Shown here: positions 42,312 to 50,386 of the stretch, piece by piece
How the letters are laid out: each line of letters starts with the position of its first letter
How positions within the stretch are numbered: the first letter of the stretch is position 1
Origin: Ahrensia sp.
GTDB taxonomy: Bacteria > Pseudomonadota > Alphaproteobacteria > Rhizobiales > Rhizobiaceae
Reading direction: 5' to 3'
DNA: 64,000 nucleotides
NCBI GenBank assembly: GCA_002698425.1
Contig: NZXU01000081.1
Span: 1 to 64,000 of the forward strand
Notes under the pieces: model-generated
What the model was told of the DNA's origin: nothing
Seen by the model: only the letters and a program-made list of their open reading frames with translations
The model's database searches: none
Translations under genes and position numbers: made by a program

Positions 42312-43758
42312 GGTTCGCAACCTGTCGGTCGCCTATGGCGCGCATAGGGCGCTGGAGAAGGTATCGGTCAACGTCGCCGCGGGCGAAATCTGCGTCATTC
42401 TGGGCGCCAATGGCGCCGGCAAGAGTTCGCTGTTGAAGGCAATCGGCGGCATGGTGCGGTCTGCACCGGGCGCGCAAATCCTGATCAACGGACAGGAGAT
42501 CACGGAGGCGAAACCGCACAAGGTCGTCGAAGCGGGCCTCGCCCTGGTGCCCGAGGGGCGCGGTATCTTCGGAGAGCTGACGGTCGCCGAAAACCTGCAA
42601 CTCGGCGCTTACGGGCCGCAGGCGCGCGACAGCGAGGCGATGCGGCGCGAAGAAGTTCTGCGGCTGTTTCCGCGCCTTGCCGAACGGCGCAACCAGATCG
42701 CGCGGACCATGAGCGGCGGCGAGCAGCAGATGGTCGCGATCGGCCGGGCGCTGATGTCCAATCCGGTGATCCTGATGCTGGACGAACCGTCGCTGGGGCT
42801 TTCGCCGCTACTGACGAAGGACCTGTTCAAGTCGCTGAAAGCGGTGCGCGAGACAGGCGTCGGCATCCTGCTGGTCGAGCAGAACGCCAAGCAGAGCCTG
42901 GCGATCGCCGATCGCGGCTACCTGATAGAAAACGGACATATCACGGGCGAGGGGACCGGCGCGGAACTGGCGCAGGATCCCGCCGTGCAGGCCGCTTATC
43001 TCGGCGGCGCTGCAGCGAAAACAACACCATCGGAGGCGATCATGCGCGACGAACATCGGCGTTTCTACGTTCCTGCGGGGGCTGCGGGCGGAGCGGGCAG
43101 TGGAGCGGCGGCCGAAACCGTGGCTCCCCTTCGTGTCGCGGCGAACGACGCTGCGGCTTCGGCGGCACGGCCCGAACACCGCCAGTTCTATGTCCCGGCC
43201 GGGGCCGCCGGGAACGGTTCTCACGCCCCGCAAGGCGTGACGTCGTCTTCCGGCGATGCCGCGGTCCGGGCGGAGCACCGGCAATTCTACGTGCCGGCCG
43301 GCGCTACCGGCGGCGGTCGGACCGTTCCCGCCGTCAATGGCGGCTCCACGTCGGCTGAAAGCACCGCGCCGGGCGGCGCTCGTTCGGAGCATCGGCAGTT
43401 TTACGTCCCGGCAGGCGCGTCGGGGGCCGGCAACGGGACGGCGCATGCACTGGCGGAAACGCTGGCAAACAAGGGAGATGCAATCGTCATGTCGAACCAG
43501 GCGCATGAATTGAGCTTGCAGGCCGCGGAAATGGCTGCACGGGCTGCGCGGATCCAGCGTCAGCATGTCGAGGCGATGCGCGTCGACAACCACCTGTCCG
43601 CCGCGACGAAACTGATCGCCAGTGTCGACGACACGGCCGGCGGCGAGGCGAAAAAGAGCAAGGACAGCAGCAAGAAGATGCTGAAAAAGGCCGAGAAACT
43701 CGTCCGCAAGGCAGAAAAGCTCGCCCGCAAGGCGGCCGCGATGCAGGCGGCGGACTGA
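42304..43758 (+). CDS. ABC transporter ATPase (LivF type) with unusual repeat-bearing C-terminal tail
   Basis: A 484-residue frame, about twice the usual LivF length. Residues 1-240 are a normal LivF: Walker A GANGAGKSS, signature MSGGEQQMVAIGRAL, Walker B LMLDEPSLGLSP, ending AAYLGG. The rest is a novel tail. Four copies of EHRxFYVPAGAxG start at residues 250, 291, 324 and 362, separated by Gly/Ala/Ser/Thr-rich linkers. From residue 396 follows a helical part (HELSLQAAEMAARAARIQRQ) and a Lys/Ala-rich end (KKAEKLVRKAEKLARKAAA). Ribosome-site-like GGAGG and AAGGGAG precede in-frame ATGs at 43042 and 43489, so shorter tail-only products are possible. The tail may tether partner proteins to the transporter. 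I recognise no family for it. Confidence 0.85.
   Translation: MLEVRNLSVAYGAHRALEKVSVNVAAGEICVILGANGAGKSSLLKAIGGMVRSAPGAQILINGQEITEAKPHKVVEAGLALVPEGRGIFGELTVAENLQLGAYGPQARDSEAMRREEVLRLFPRLAERRNQIARTMSGGEQQMVAIGRALMSNPVILMLDEPSLGLSPLLTKDLFKSLKAVRETGVGILLVEQNAKQSLAIADRGYLIENGHITGEGTGAELAQDPAVQAAYLGGAAAKTTPSEAIMRDEHRRFYVPAGAAGGAGSGAAAETVAPLRVAANDAAASAARPEHRQFYVPAGAAGNGSHAPQGVTSSSGDAAVRAEHRQFYVPAGATGGGRTVPAVNGGSTSAESTAPGGARSEHRQFYVPAGASGAGNGTAHALAETLANKGDAIVMSNQAHELSLQAAEMAARAARIQRQHVEAMRVDNHLSAATKLIASVDDTAGGEAKKSKDSSKKMLKKAEKLVRKAEKLARKAAAMQAAD
43051..43425 (+). repeat. Four coding repeats of EHR(R/Q)FYVPAGAxG
   Basis: Copies begin at 43051, 43174, 43273 and 43387 (spacings 123, 99 and 114 bases). 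The ten-residue core is nearly invariant: only the fourth position varies (R once, Q three times). The codons differ at third positions between copies (for example GTT/GTC/GTG/GTC for valine, CCT/CCG for proline, TTC/TTT for phenylalanine). The peptide is thus conserved while the DNA has drifted, as expected for selection on the protein. Confidence 0.9.
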
Positions 43759-43786
43759 ACGAACACGACAACAGACGGAGGCGCAT

Positions 43787-45244
43787 ATGGCACGCGTATT
43801 GGACGGCATGTATATCGGCGGTGGCTGGACCACCAAGTCGCAAACCTTCCCGGATTACAATCCGTCCGACGGATCAATCTGGGCCAACATCCCGGACGCT
43901 TCGGTTGAAGACACGCGCCGCGCGATCGAGGCGGCGCATGAAGCATTCGGCGAATGGTCGGAAATGCCTTTCACGAAACGCTCGCACCTGCTGATCAAGG
44001 CGGGAGAGATCTTCGAGAAGCGCCGCGAGGAGATCGCCGAGGCCGTGATGGCCGAGGGCGGCGGCTGGTTCGGCAAGGCGATGTTCGAGACCGGCTACAC
44101 GGCGGAACTTTTCCCGGCCGCGGCCGCGGCCAATTACGGCTCGATCGGCGATGTGCTGCCGTCCGAATACGGCAAGGTCTCGATGGCCGTGCGCCGCCCG
44201 ATGGGCGTCGTCTCGGTGATCAGCCCCTGGAACTTCCCGCTGATCCTGACCGGCCGCGGCTTCCTCTTCCCGCTGGTCGCCGGCAACACGATCGTGCTGA
44301 AGCCGTCCGAGGACACGCCCTATATTGGCGGCTTGCTTTGGGCCGAAATCTTCGAGGAAGCGGGCCTTCCCAAGGGTGTTCTCAACGTCGTCACCTGCTC
44401 GCGCGAGAATGTCGGCGCGGTCGGCGACGAACTGATCGAGAACCCGCTGGTCAAGGGCATCTCGTTTACCGGATCGACGGCGGTCGGCCGGCAGATCGCC
44501 GCAAAGGCGGGCGCGCATCTGAAGAAATGTTGCGTCGAGCTCGGCGGCAAGAACTCGATGATCGTCTGCGACGACGCCGATATGGAACGCGCGGTGCAGG
44601 CCGCCAATTTCGGCGCGTTCATGCACCAGGGCCAGATCTGCATGTCGGTCGAACGCGTCATCGTCCACGAGGATATCTATGACGAGTTCGTCGAGAAGTT
44701 CGTCCCGCGCGTGAAGAAGCTGACGGTCGGCGATTCATCGAAGAAGGAAAACATCCTTGGCCCGGTGATCAACGACCGCGCCGCCGAGCGCATCAAGCGC
44801 CATTTCGACGATGCGAAGGCCAAGGGCGCGACGGTTCTCGCCGGCGGCGATATCGACGGCCGCTTCATTGCTCCGACCGTCTTCGCCAATGTCACGCCGG
44901 AGATGCTCCTCTATCAGGAAGAGTCGTTCGGGCCGGTCTGCTCGATCTTCAAGGTCGGCAGCGACGAGGAGGCTGTGCGCCTCGCCAATGACAGCGAATA
45001 CGGCCTGACGGCTGGCGTCATGTCGGAGGACGAGGGCAGGGCGCTGGAAATCGTCAACAAGCTCGACACGGGTAATTGCCACGTCAACTGCTCTCCGGTG
45101 AATGACGAACCGCATGTTCCCTTCGGCGGCTTCAAGGCCTCCGGCCTTGGCAAGCATGGCGGCAAGTGGTCGATGGAGACCTTCACCGAGACCCGCTGGA
45201 TCACGCTTGATCGCGGCGGCCGCCCGTTCCCGCCGGTCTTCTGA
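43787..45244 (+). CDS. Aldehyde dehydrogenase, benzaldehyde dehydrogenase-like
   Basis: A 485-residue NAD(P)-dependent aldehyde dehydrogenase. Motifs: SPWNFPLILTGR, FTGSTAVGRQIAAKAG, catalytic glutamate in CVELGGKNSM and catalytic cysteine in GQICMSVERV, followed by YQEESFGPVCS. The GQICMSxER form groups it with aromatic aldehyde dehydrogenases, like the ALDH upstream of the Liv genes; the two bracket the transporter. The start has ACGGAGG. A strong terminator closes the unit. It is the third ALDH in the island, suggesting aldehyde load from several ThDP decarboxylases. Confidence 0.83.
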   Translation: MARVLDGMYIGGGWTTKSQTFPDYNPSDGSIWANIPDASVEDTRRAIEAAHEAFGEWSEMPFTKRSHLLIKAGEIFEKRREEIAEAVMAEGGGWFGKAMFETGYTAELFPAAAAANYGSIGDVLPSEYGKVSMAVRRPMGVVSVISPWNFPLILTGRGFLFPLVAGNTIVLKPSEDTPYIGGLLWAEIFEEAGLPKGVLNVVTCSRENVGAVGDELIENPLVKGISFTGSTAVGRQIAAKAGAHLKKCCVELGGKNSMIVCDDADMERAVQAANFGAFMHQGQICMSVERVIVHEDIYDEFVEKFVPRVKKLTVGDSSKKENILGPVINDRAAERIKRHFDDAKAKGATVLAGGDIDGRFIAPTVFANVTPEMLLYQEESFGPVCSIFKVGSDEEAVRLANDSEYGLTAGVMSEDEGRALEIVNKLDTGNCHVNCSPVNDEPHVPFGGFKASGLGKHGGKWSMETFTETRWITLDRGGRPFPPVF

Positions 45245-45270
45245 GCCAGCGGACAAGACCGAAAAGACAA

Positions 45271-45299
45271 GGCGCCGGAATCGCTTCCGGCGCCTTTTT
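45271..45299. terminator. Rho-independent terminator after the aldehyde dehydrogenase gene
   Basis: GGCGCCGGAA and TTCCGGCGCC form a perfect 10-base stem with a TCGC loop followed by TTTTT. The ThDP gene on the other strand ends just beyond, so it may serve both directions. Confidence 0.9.
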
Positions 45300-45316
45300 C
45301 ATGAGTTGCGTACTGA

Positions 45317-47026
45317 TCAGTCGGGTAGGACGCGGACGTCGAGAAGCGCGACGCGGCGGTTCTCGCGGACGACGCGCAGCGCCTGCTCGATCACCTTCGG
45401 CAGTTCGTCGGGATCGGTCACCTTGCGCGCCCAGGCGCGGCTCGCCGCGGCGACATTGGTGAAGTCCGGCGACGGTTTCAGCGCGGTCAGCGGCATCTCG
45501 TTGGCGCGCGAGGCGAAGCCCGACGGGTAAAGCCCGGTGACGGAAGCGCGCACGGCCCCCCATTCCTCATTGTTCAGGATCACGATCAGCACCGGCAGTT
45601 CCAGCGCCTCGGCGATCTGGTGGCATGCCGTGGGATTGGAGAACATGTAGGAGCCGTCGCCCATCGTGGCGACGCAAACCCGGTCAGGTTCGGCCAGTTG
45701 CGCGCCGAGCGCGGTCGGGAAGCTCCAGCCAAGACCGCCGGAATGCGGCTCCTGAAACCAGGACTTGTGGTCCTCCCGCGAAATTGCGCCAAGGATGGTG
45801 CCGAGTTCGGAAAATACGGACGACTTGACGCCTTCCAGGGCCTTGCCTAGGCAATGGCTGACATAGGACTTGGTGATGCCGCGCGTTGTGTCCGTGGCCT
45901 TCTCGACGATGGCGGCGCGGTTCTGCGCAGAGGCCTTCGCCAGCCTGTCGCGGCGAACGGAGAGCGCATCGGGATCGCGTTTCAGCGGGGCCATGGCTTC
46001 GATCAGCGCGGGCACGGTCAGGGCCGTTTCGCCGGCAATCGTCAGGTCGGAGCGGAAGTTGCGGACCGGGAAGCGGCTGAAGACCGGATCCGGGCCGATA
46101 TTGATGACCTTGGAGCCATCGGCAAGCTTGTGCTTGTCCGGCCACCATGGCGCGAGACAGTTGAGCACGACGACGACATCGGCCTTTTCCATCCACGGGC
46201 CCGGGTCGGAGCCGACATGGCAGGGATGTTCGGTCGAGATGGCGAGATGCGTCGCCCACCACGAGCAGACAGCGATGCCCCATTCCTCCGCCCATTTGGC
46301 GAAAGCTTTGAAGCTCTTTTTGTCGCCCGCGCCCCGCTGTGCGATGACCAGCGGGTTTTTCGCTTCCGCCAGCCAGCGGGCGGCGGTCTCGATGTCGGAG
46401 GGGTTGGGTGCCCCGGTCACAGGCTGGATCGTTGCCGGATCTTCCAGGCCCTCGCGGGGCGTCGCCTCGCACAGGACTTCGCGGGGCAGCGACAGATAGA
46501 TCGGGCCCTTTGGCGTGGAATTGGCGATGGCGTGCGCCCGGTCGAGCAGGCCGGCGATCTGCTCGGGGAATTTCAGCTCGTAATCCCATTTGCAGGCTTC
46601 GCGGACGAGCGCGGTCTGGTCGCGCATTTCCTGGCCCCAGCCGATGGGAACGGTGCGCGCGCCGAAACGGTCGCCTTCCATGACGGGCGTGCGGCCGGAC
46701 ATCAGCAACATCGGGATCTGCTCGCATGCCGCGTTGATTGCGCCGGTCGCCCCGTTGGAGAGCCCGACATTGGTGTGCAGCATTACCGCCTGCGCCTTGC
46801 CGGAAATCAGGTAGTATCCATGCGCCATGCCGAGCGCGGCGTGCTCATGCGGGATGACGATCGGCGTCGGCAGCTCGATATTCTTGGCGGCTGCTTCGGC
46901 AAGACCCTCGATGATCGGTGGAAAATCGGTGCCCGAATTGGCGAAGACATAGTCGACGCCGAGAGCCTTCAGGCGCGTGAAGATCGCGCCGCCAGCCGTG
47001 ATGTCACCGGAAACGGTGTGCTTCAT
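45317..47026 (-). CDS. ThDP-dependent enzyme (acetolactate synthase/decarboxylase superfamily)
   Basis: A 569-residue three-domain ThDP protein. Catalytic Glu61 lies in PHEHAALGMAHG; the cofactor motif runs GDGSYMFSNP to ILNNEEWGAVR. It differs from classic acetolactate synthase in the RTPVMEGDRFGARTVPIGWGQEM block, seen in uncharacterised relatives. It heads no obvious amino-acid operon and lies downstream of a TRAP transporter on the same strand (27 bases after dctM), so it probably acts on the imported oxo or hydroxy acid. The reaction is unknown. The start lacks a strong ribosome site. Confidence 0.75.
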   Translation of the reverse strand: MKHTVSGDITAGGAIFTRLKALGVDYVFANSGTDFPPIIEGLAEAAAKNIELPTPIVIPHEHAALGMAHGYYLISGKAQAVMLHTNVGLSNGATGAINAACEQIPMLLMSGRTPVMEGDRFGARTVPIGWGQEMRDQTALVREACKWDYELKFPEQIAGLLDRAHAIANSTPKGPIYLSLPREVLCEATPREGLEDPATIQPVTGAPNPSDIETAARWLAEAKNPLVIAQRGAGDKKSFKAFAKWAEEWGIAVCSWWATHLAISTEHPCHVGSDPGPWMEKADVVVVLNCLAPWWPDKHKLADGSKVINIGPDPVFSRFPVRNFRSDLTIAGETALTVPALIEAMAPLKRDPDALSVRRDRLAKASAQNRAAIVEKATDTTRGITKSYVSHCLGKALEGVKSSVFSELGTILGAISREDHKSWFQEPHSGGLGWSFPTALGAQLAEPDRVCVATMGDGSYMFSNPTACHQIAEALELPVLIVILNNEEWGAVRASVTGLYPSGFASRANEMPLTALKPSPDFTNVAAASRAWARKVTDPDELPKVIEQALRVVRENRRVALLDVRVLPD

Positions 47027-47053
47027 TGTCTAACCCCGGTCCTGTTTTTCTCG

Positions 47054-48412
47054 TTATCCGCTCAGGAGCCTTGGCAGCCAGAGCGTTATTGCCGGGAAGG
47101 CCAGCAAGACGGCCACCCGGATCAGTTCCGCGATGAAGAATGGCATAACACCCTTAAAAGTTTCACTCATGGGCGTATCTTTTGCGAGCGCCGAGATGAC
47201 GAAGACGTTCATGCCCACTGGCGGCGTTATCAGCCCCAGTTCGACGACAATCAGCGCAAGGATGCCGAACCAGACCTTGAGTTCCTCGGTGCTCATGCCG
47301 AAGCCTGCGCCTTCCGCGCCCTGGTAGATGCCGCCATTGAGTTCCATCAGGACAGGCCAGAAGAAGGGGATCGCCAGCAGGATCATCGACAGGCTGTCCA
47401 TCAGGCAGCCGAGCAGGATCAGCGCGAAAAGGAGCAGGATGAGCACGGTCATCGGTTCCATGCCGGAATTGACCATCCATTCGGCGGTCACTTGCGGAAC
47501 GCCGGCGCGCGACATGAAGATCTTCAGCATCTCCGCGCCGAGCAGGATCAGATAGATCATGCCTGTCGTCTGGGCCGTCTCGAAGAGGGATTCCTTCATC
47601 CCGGCCAGATCGAGCCGACCGCGGACGACGGCATAGAGCCAGACAAGAAAAACGCCGATGGCCGCTGCGGGCGTCGGATTGTAGAGGCCCGCATAGATGC
47701 CGCCGATGACAAGCACGAAGATGATCAGAACCGGGATGACGCCCAGCGTGGCGCTGACGAATTCCTCGCGGTTGGAAGAGCCGCCGCGCGGCCCGGCATT
47801 CGGCCAGACGATGACATAGATCGCGATGGTCAGCAGGAAGAGCAGCACGGCGAGGATGCCGGGCAGCAGCGCTGCCATGAACATCGTGACGATGTTCGCT
47901 TCCACGATGATGGCGTAGATGATCAGCACCACCGAGGGCGGAATGAGGATGCCGAGCACGCCGCCGGCGGCGAGCGTTCCGGTCGCAAGCGAGCCGGAAT
48001 AATTGTAGCGCTTCAGCTCGGGCAGGGCGACCTTGCCCATGGTGGACGCGGTGGCAAGCGACGATCCGCAGACCGCGCCGAAAATCGCGCAGGCCGAGAT
48101 GGCCGCCATTGCGGTGCCGCCGCGCAGCCAGCCGAGCCAGGCGTTCGCCGCGCGGAACATGTCCTGGCTGAGGCCGGCTCTGGTGGCGAGCGCGCCCATG
48201 AAAATGAACATCGGCACGACCGAGAGGTCGTAGATCGAGAACTGTCCGTAGGCCAGCGTCTTCAGCTGGCTCATGAAGATGGCGCTGCCGTTCAGCAGGG
48301 TCACGCCGACGCCGCCCACGAGGATCATGGCGTAGGCGATCGGCATCCGGATCGCGATCAGCAGGACAAGAACGACGAGGCCGGTCAGGCCGGTCAGGAG
48401 AGCATCGGCCAT
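47054..48412 (-). CDS. TRAP transporter large permease (DctM type), second system
   Basis: A 452-residue protein with about 12 membrane helices. DctM signatures are RMPIAYAMILVGGVG, GAVCGSSLATASTMGKVALPEL, GILIPPSVVLIIYAIIVEANI and the C-terminal PPVGMNVFVISALAKDTPM. It transports a carboxylate delivered by the receptor of the same unit. The order receptor, dctQ, dctM, ThDP enzyme implies a single transcript running leftward. dctQ ends 3 bases before it. Confidence 0.88.
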   Translation of the reverse strand: MADALLTGLTGLVVLVLLIAIRMPIAYAMILVGGVGVTLLNGSAIFMSQLKTLAYGQFSIYDLSVVPMFIFMGALATRAGLSQDMFRAANAWLGWLRGGTAMAAISACAIFGAVCGSSLATASTMGKVALPELKRYNYSGSLATGTLAAGGVLGILIPPSVVLIIYAIIVEANIVTMFMAALLPGILAVLLFLLTIAIYVIVWPNAGPRGGSSNREEFVSATLGVIPVLIIFVLVIGGIYAGLYNPTPAAAIGVFLVWLYAVVRGRLDLAGMKESLFETAQTTGMIYLILLGAEMLKIFMSRAGVPQVTAEWMVNSGMEPMTVLILLLFALILLGCLMDSLSMILLAIPFFWPVLMELNGGIYQGAEGAGFGMSTEELKVWFGILALIVVELGLITPPVGMNVFVISALAKDTPMSETFKGVMPFFIAELIRVAVLLAFPAITLWLPRLLSG

Positions 48413-48415
48413 CGC

Positions 48416-48925
48416 TCAGCGCTTCCTAATTTCTTTGATGTTTTCGAGGAGCGTCATGACCGCCGCAACGGCGAGCAAACCAAGCGAAACGAGGATCGGG
48501 ATATAGGCCACCCAGTGCGGAAACTGCAGGATCGCCGTTATGTAATTGTAGGCCTTCTGGTCGAGCATGCCGAGATACATGCGCCACAGCAGCAGAAGGC
48601 TGAAGAACAGGGCCACCAGGGACGCCAGAACGCCGAAAAACGCCACCAGGCGGTCGGGTGCGCGCGAGGTGAAGATATCTGCGGTCACATTCGCGCCGAC
48701 CATCTGGCAATAGGGCAGAAACGCGAAGGCCGCCACGGCGACACCGATTTCGGTCATTTCGAAATCGCCGGGAAACGGCTTCCACACGACGCCGCCGATC
48801 ACCGAGATCACGTTGATGGCGACGACGAGCGACAGGACAAGGCCTCCGAAGAAGGCCCAGGCGATAATCGATTTGCGGGCGAGGCCTTCAAGCCCCGCCC
48901 GCTGTGTTGCCGTTGTGTCGGACAT
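48416..48925 (-). CDS. TRAP transporter small permease (DctQ type), second system
   Basis: A 169-residue protein with four predicted helices. Landmarks are FEMTEIGVAVAAFAFLPYCQMVGANVTADIFTSRAPD in the centre and FPHWVAYIPILVSLGLLAVAAVMTLLENI near the end. It is distinct in sequence from the DctQ of the first system, so the two systems are not recent copies. It overlaps the receptor stop by one base (TGATG-type junction). Confidence 0.85.
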   Translation of the reverse strand: MSDTTATQRAGLEGLARKSIIAWAFFGGLVLSLVVAINVISVIGGVVWKPFPGDFEMTEIGVAVAAFAFLPYCQMVGANVTADIFTSRAPDRLVAFFGVLASLVALFFSLLLLWRMYLGMLDQKAYNYITAILQFPHWVAYIPILVSLGLLAVAAVMTLLENIKEIRKR

Positions 48926-49971
48926 TACATTCCGCTGCTATGCTTTGCGATGCCCGCGCGTGCCTTTTCGACAAGGCCCGCACCGTCGATGCCGCTGGCC
49001 GTGACTTCGTCGATCCAGCGCTGAACGATCGGCTCCAGTTTCGCGTCGAAAGCGGCGGTTTCCTCTTCGGTGAGCGTGATGTGCTCATTGCCGGCATCGG
49101 TCGCGACCTTGATGCCGAACTCGTCGGAAGCGCGCCAGATCTCGCCGACCTTCGACCACCATTCCGGGCCGGATGCGTCCTTGAAGGCCTTCTTGATGTC
49201 GTCCGGCAGGCCATCCCAGCGGGCCTTGTTCATCGAGACCTGGAAGGTCGTGTTGCCGAAGCGGGTCTTTTCGTAGCCTTCGATCTGGTATTTCGTCTGT
49301 TCCTGGATCTTCAGCGGCGGGATGATCTCCCACGGAATGAAGGCGCCGTCGACGACACCCTTGGAAAGAGCCTGCGGCAGTTCGGGAACCGGCATCGCCG
49401 TCGGAGCCGCACCGAGCGCCTCGATGATCCATGCGCCGGTCCGGGTCGGAATGCGCATCTTCGTGCCTTCGAGATCCTCCGGCTTGCGGACGAGCTTGTT
49501 GGCCATGTGGATGCCCTGACCGGCATGGACGTGGAGGAACATCACCTCGACGCCCTTGTACTCTTCCTTCAGGTCGCTCTCGAACATGTCGTACATGGCG
49601 AGATTGGCGGCGGACAGGTCGTTCTTGTAGACGGTCGGGAGTTCGAAGACTTCCGTGCGCGGGAAGAGGCCGGGCGTATAGCCGTTGACGGTCCAGACCA
49701 GATCGACGACGCCGTCACGGACCTGCTGAACGAGTTCCGGGGGACGTCCGCCCAGCGACATCGCGGGATAGATTTCGATCTTGACGCGTCCGCCGGAGTT
49801 TTCCTCGACCTGCTTGGCCCAGGGCTCGAGCATCTGCGTTTGCGCCGGCGCCTTGGCGCCCAGCAGATGGTGAAGCTTGAAGGTGAATTCCTGGGCCGAC
49901 GCCATCGACGTGCCGGCCAGAGCGACCGCGGCGCCGACCAGGGCGGCGCTTGCCAGTTTCAGTGCTTTCAT
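48925..49971 (-). CDS. TRAP transporter substrate-binding receptor (DctP type), second system
   Basis: A 348-residue periplasmic receptor with signal peptide MKALKLASAALVGAAVALAG ending at SMASA. Mature-region blocks are FKLHHLLGAKAPAQTQMLEPWAKQ, IYPAMSLGGRPPELVQQVRDGVVD and GTKMRIPTRTG, with the arginine that binds carboxylate. It belongs to a different DctP branch from the tandem pair upstream in the island. GAGGAGG precedes the start. The 415-base gap upstream contains a palindromic operator-like site. Confidence 0.87.
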   Translation of the reverse strand: MKALKLASAALVGAAVALAGTSMASAQEFTFKLHHLLGAKAPAQTQMLEPWAKQVEENSGGRVKIEIYPAMSLGGRPPELVQQVRDGVVDLVWTVNGYTPGLFPRTEVFELPTVYKNDLSAANLAMYDMFESDLKEEYKGVEVMFLHVHAGQGIHMANKLVRKPEDLEGTKMRIPTRTGAWIIEALGAAPTAMPVPELPQALSKGVVDGAFIPWEIIPPLKIQEQTKYQIEGYEKTRFGNTTFQVSMNKARWDGLPDDIKKAFKDASGPEWWSKVGEIWRASDEFGIKVATDAGNEHITLTEEETAAFDAKLEPIVQRWIDEVTASGIDGAGLVEKARAGIAKHSSGM

Positions 49972-50386
49972 GAGTTCCTCCTCTGGATCGGGGTGTTATT
50001 GATCAGCCGGCCGCCTCGAAGCGGAGCCTTGTTCATGCCCGAAAGTGCACCCGGGTTCGGATGTTGTCTCCCGTATTGCCCTTGCCGCATTTGAAGCGGT
50101 TTTCGGGCCGGCTGTCATCAGTTTTGCCGCCGGACTTGCCAAAAGTCCCCGGTCATCCGCTTCTAGCGCAAATCGCCCTGCAAAAACTTGGGAAAAAAAT
50201 GCAAAAAACCGGCAGGATTTCGTCCCCTTGCATGCGTAATGTTCTCATAATATGAGAAAATACTATTATGCTGAAGTGCGACGCCCGATGGCGATTTCGA
50301 GAGAGTGACCGCTTCGCTTTCCGTGTGTATTCGCAAGCCATCCTTTCTGCCGCGGCAGGGCGCAAACCGAACCGGGAACGAGCATC
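49972..50386. other. Long non-coding gap between the second TRAP system and purU
   Basis: This 415-base divergent gap, the longest in the window, has no frame with coding character. It turns AT-rich from about 50190 (a run with GGGAAAAAAATGC and AAAAAACC), then carries the 17-base palindrome listed separately. The divergent promoters of the TRAP unit and purU presumably lie here. No tRNA or riboswitch shape was recognised. Confidence 0.5.
50242..50258. promoter_or_regulatory. Perfect 17-base palindrome, probable regulator operator
   Basis: TTCTCATA-A-TATGAGAA has 8-base arms around one central base. It lies about 270 bases from the TRAP receptor start and 129 bases from purU. Size and symmetry suit an IclR- or GntR-type dimer. 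The regulator is not encoded in the window next to it, so the assignment is open. Confidence 0.5.

Noticed and set aside
45854..49024. A 1056-codon open frame on the plus strand
   Set aside because: It is the antisense of a ThDP enzyme and a TRAP system, all with clear family motifs and ribosome sites. Its product is His/Arg/Asp-rich low-complexity, as expected from a GC-rich complementary frame.
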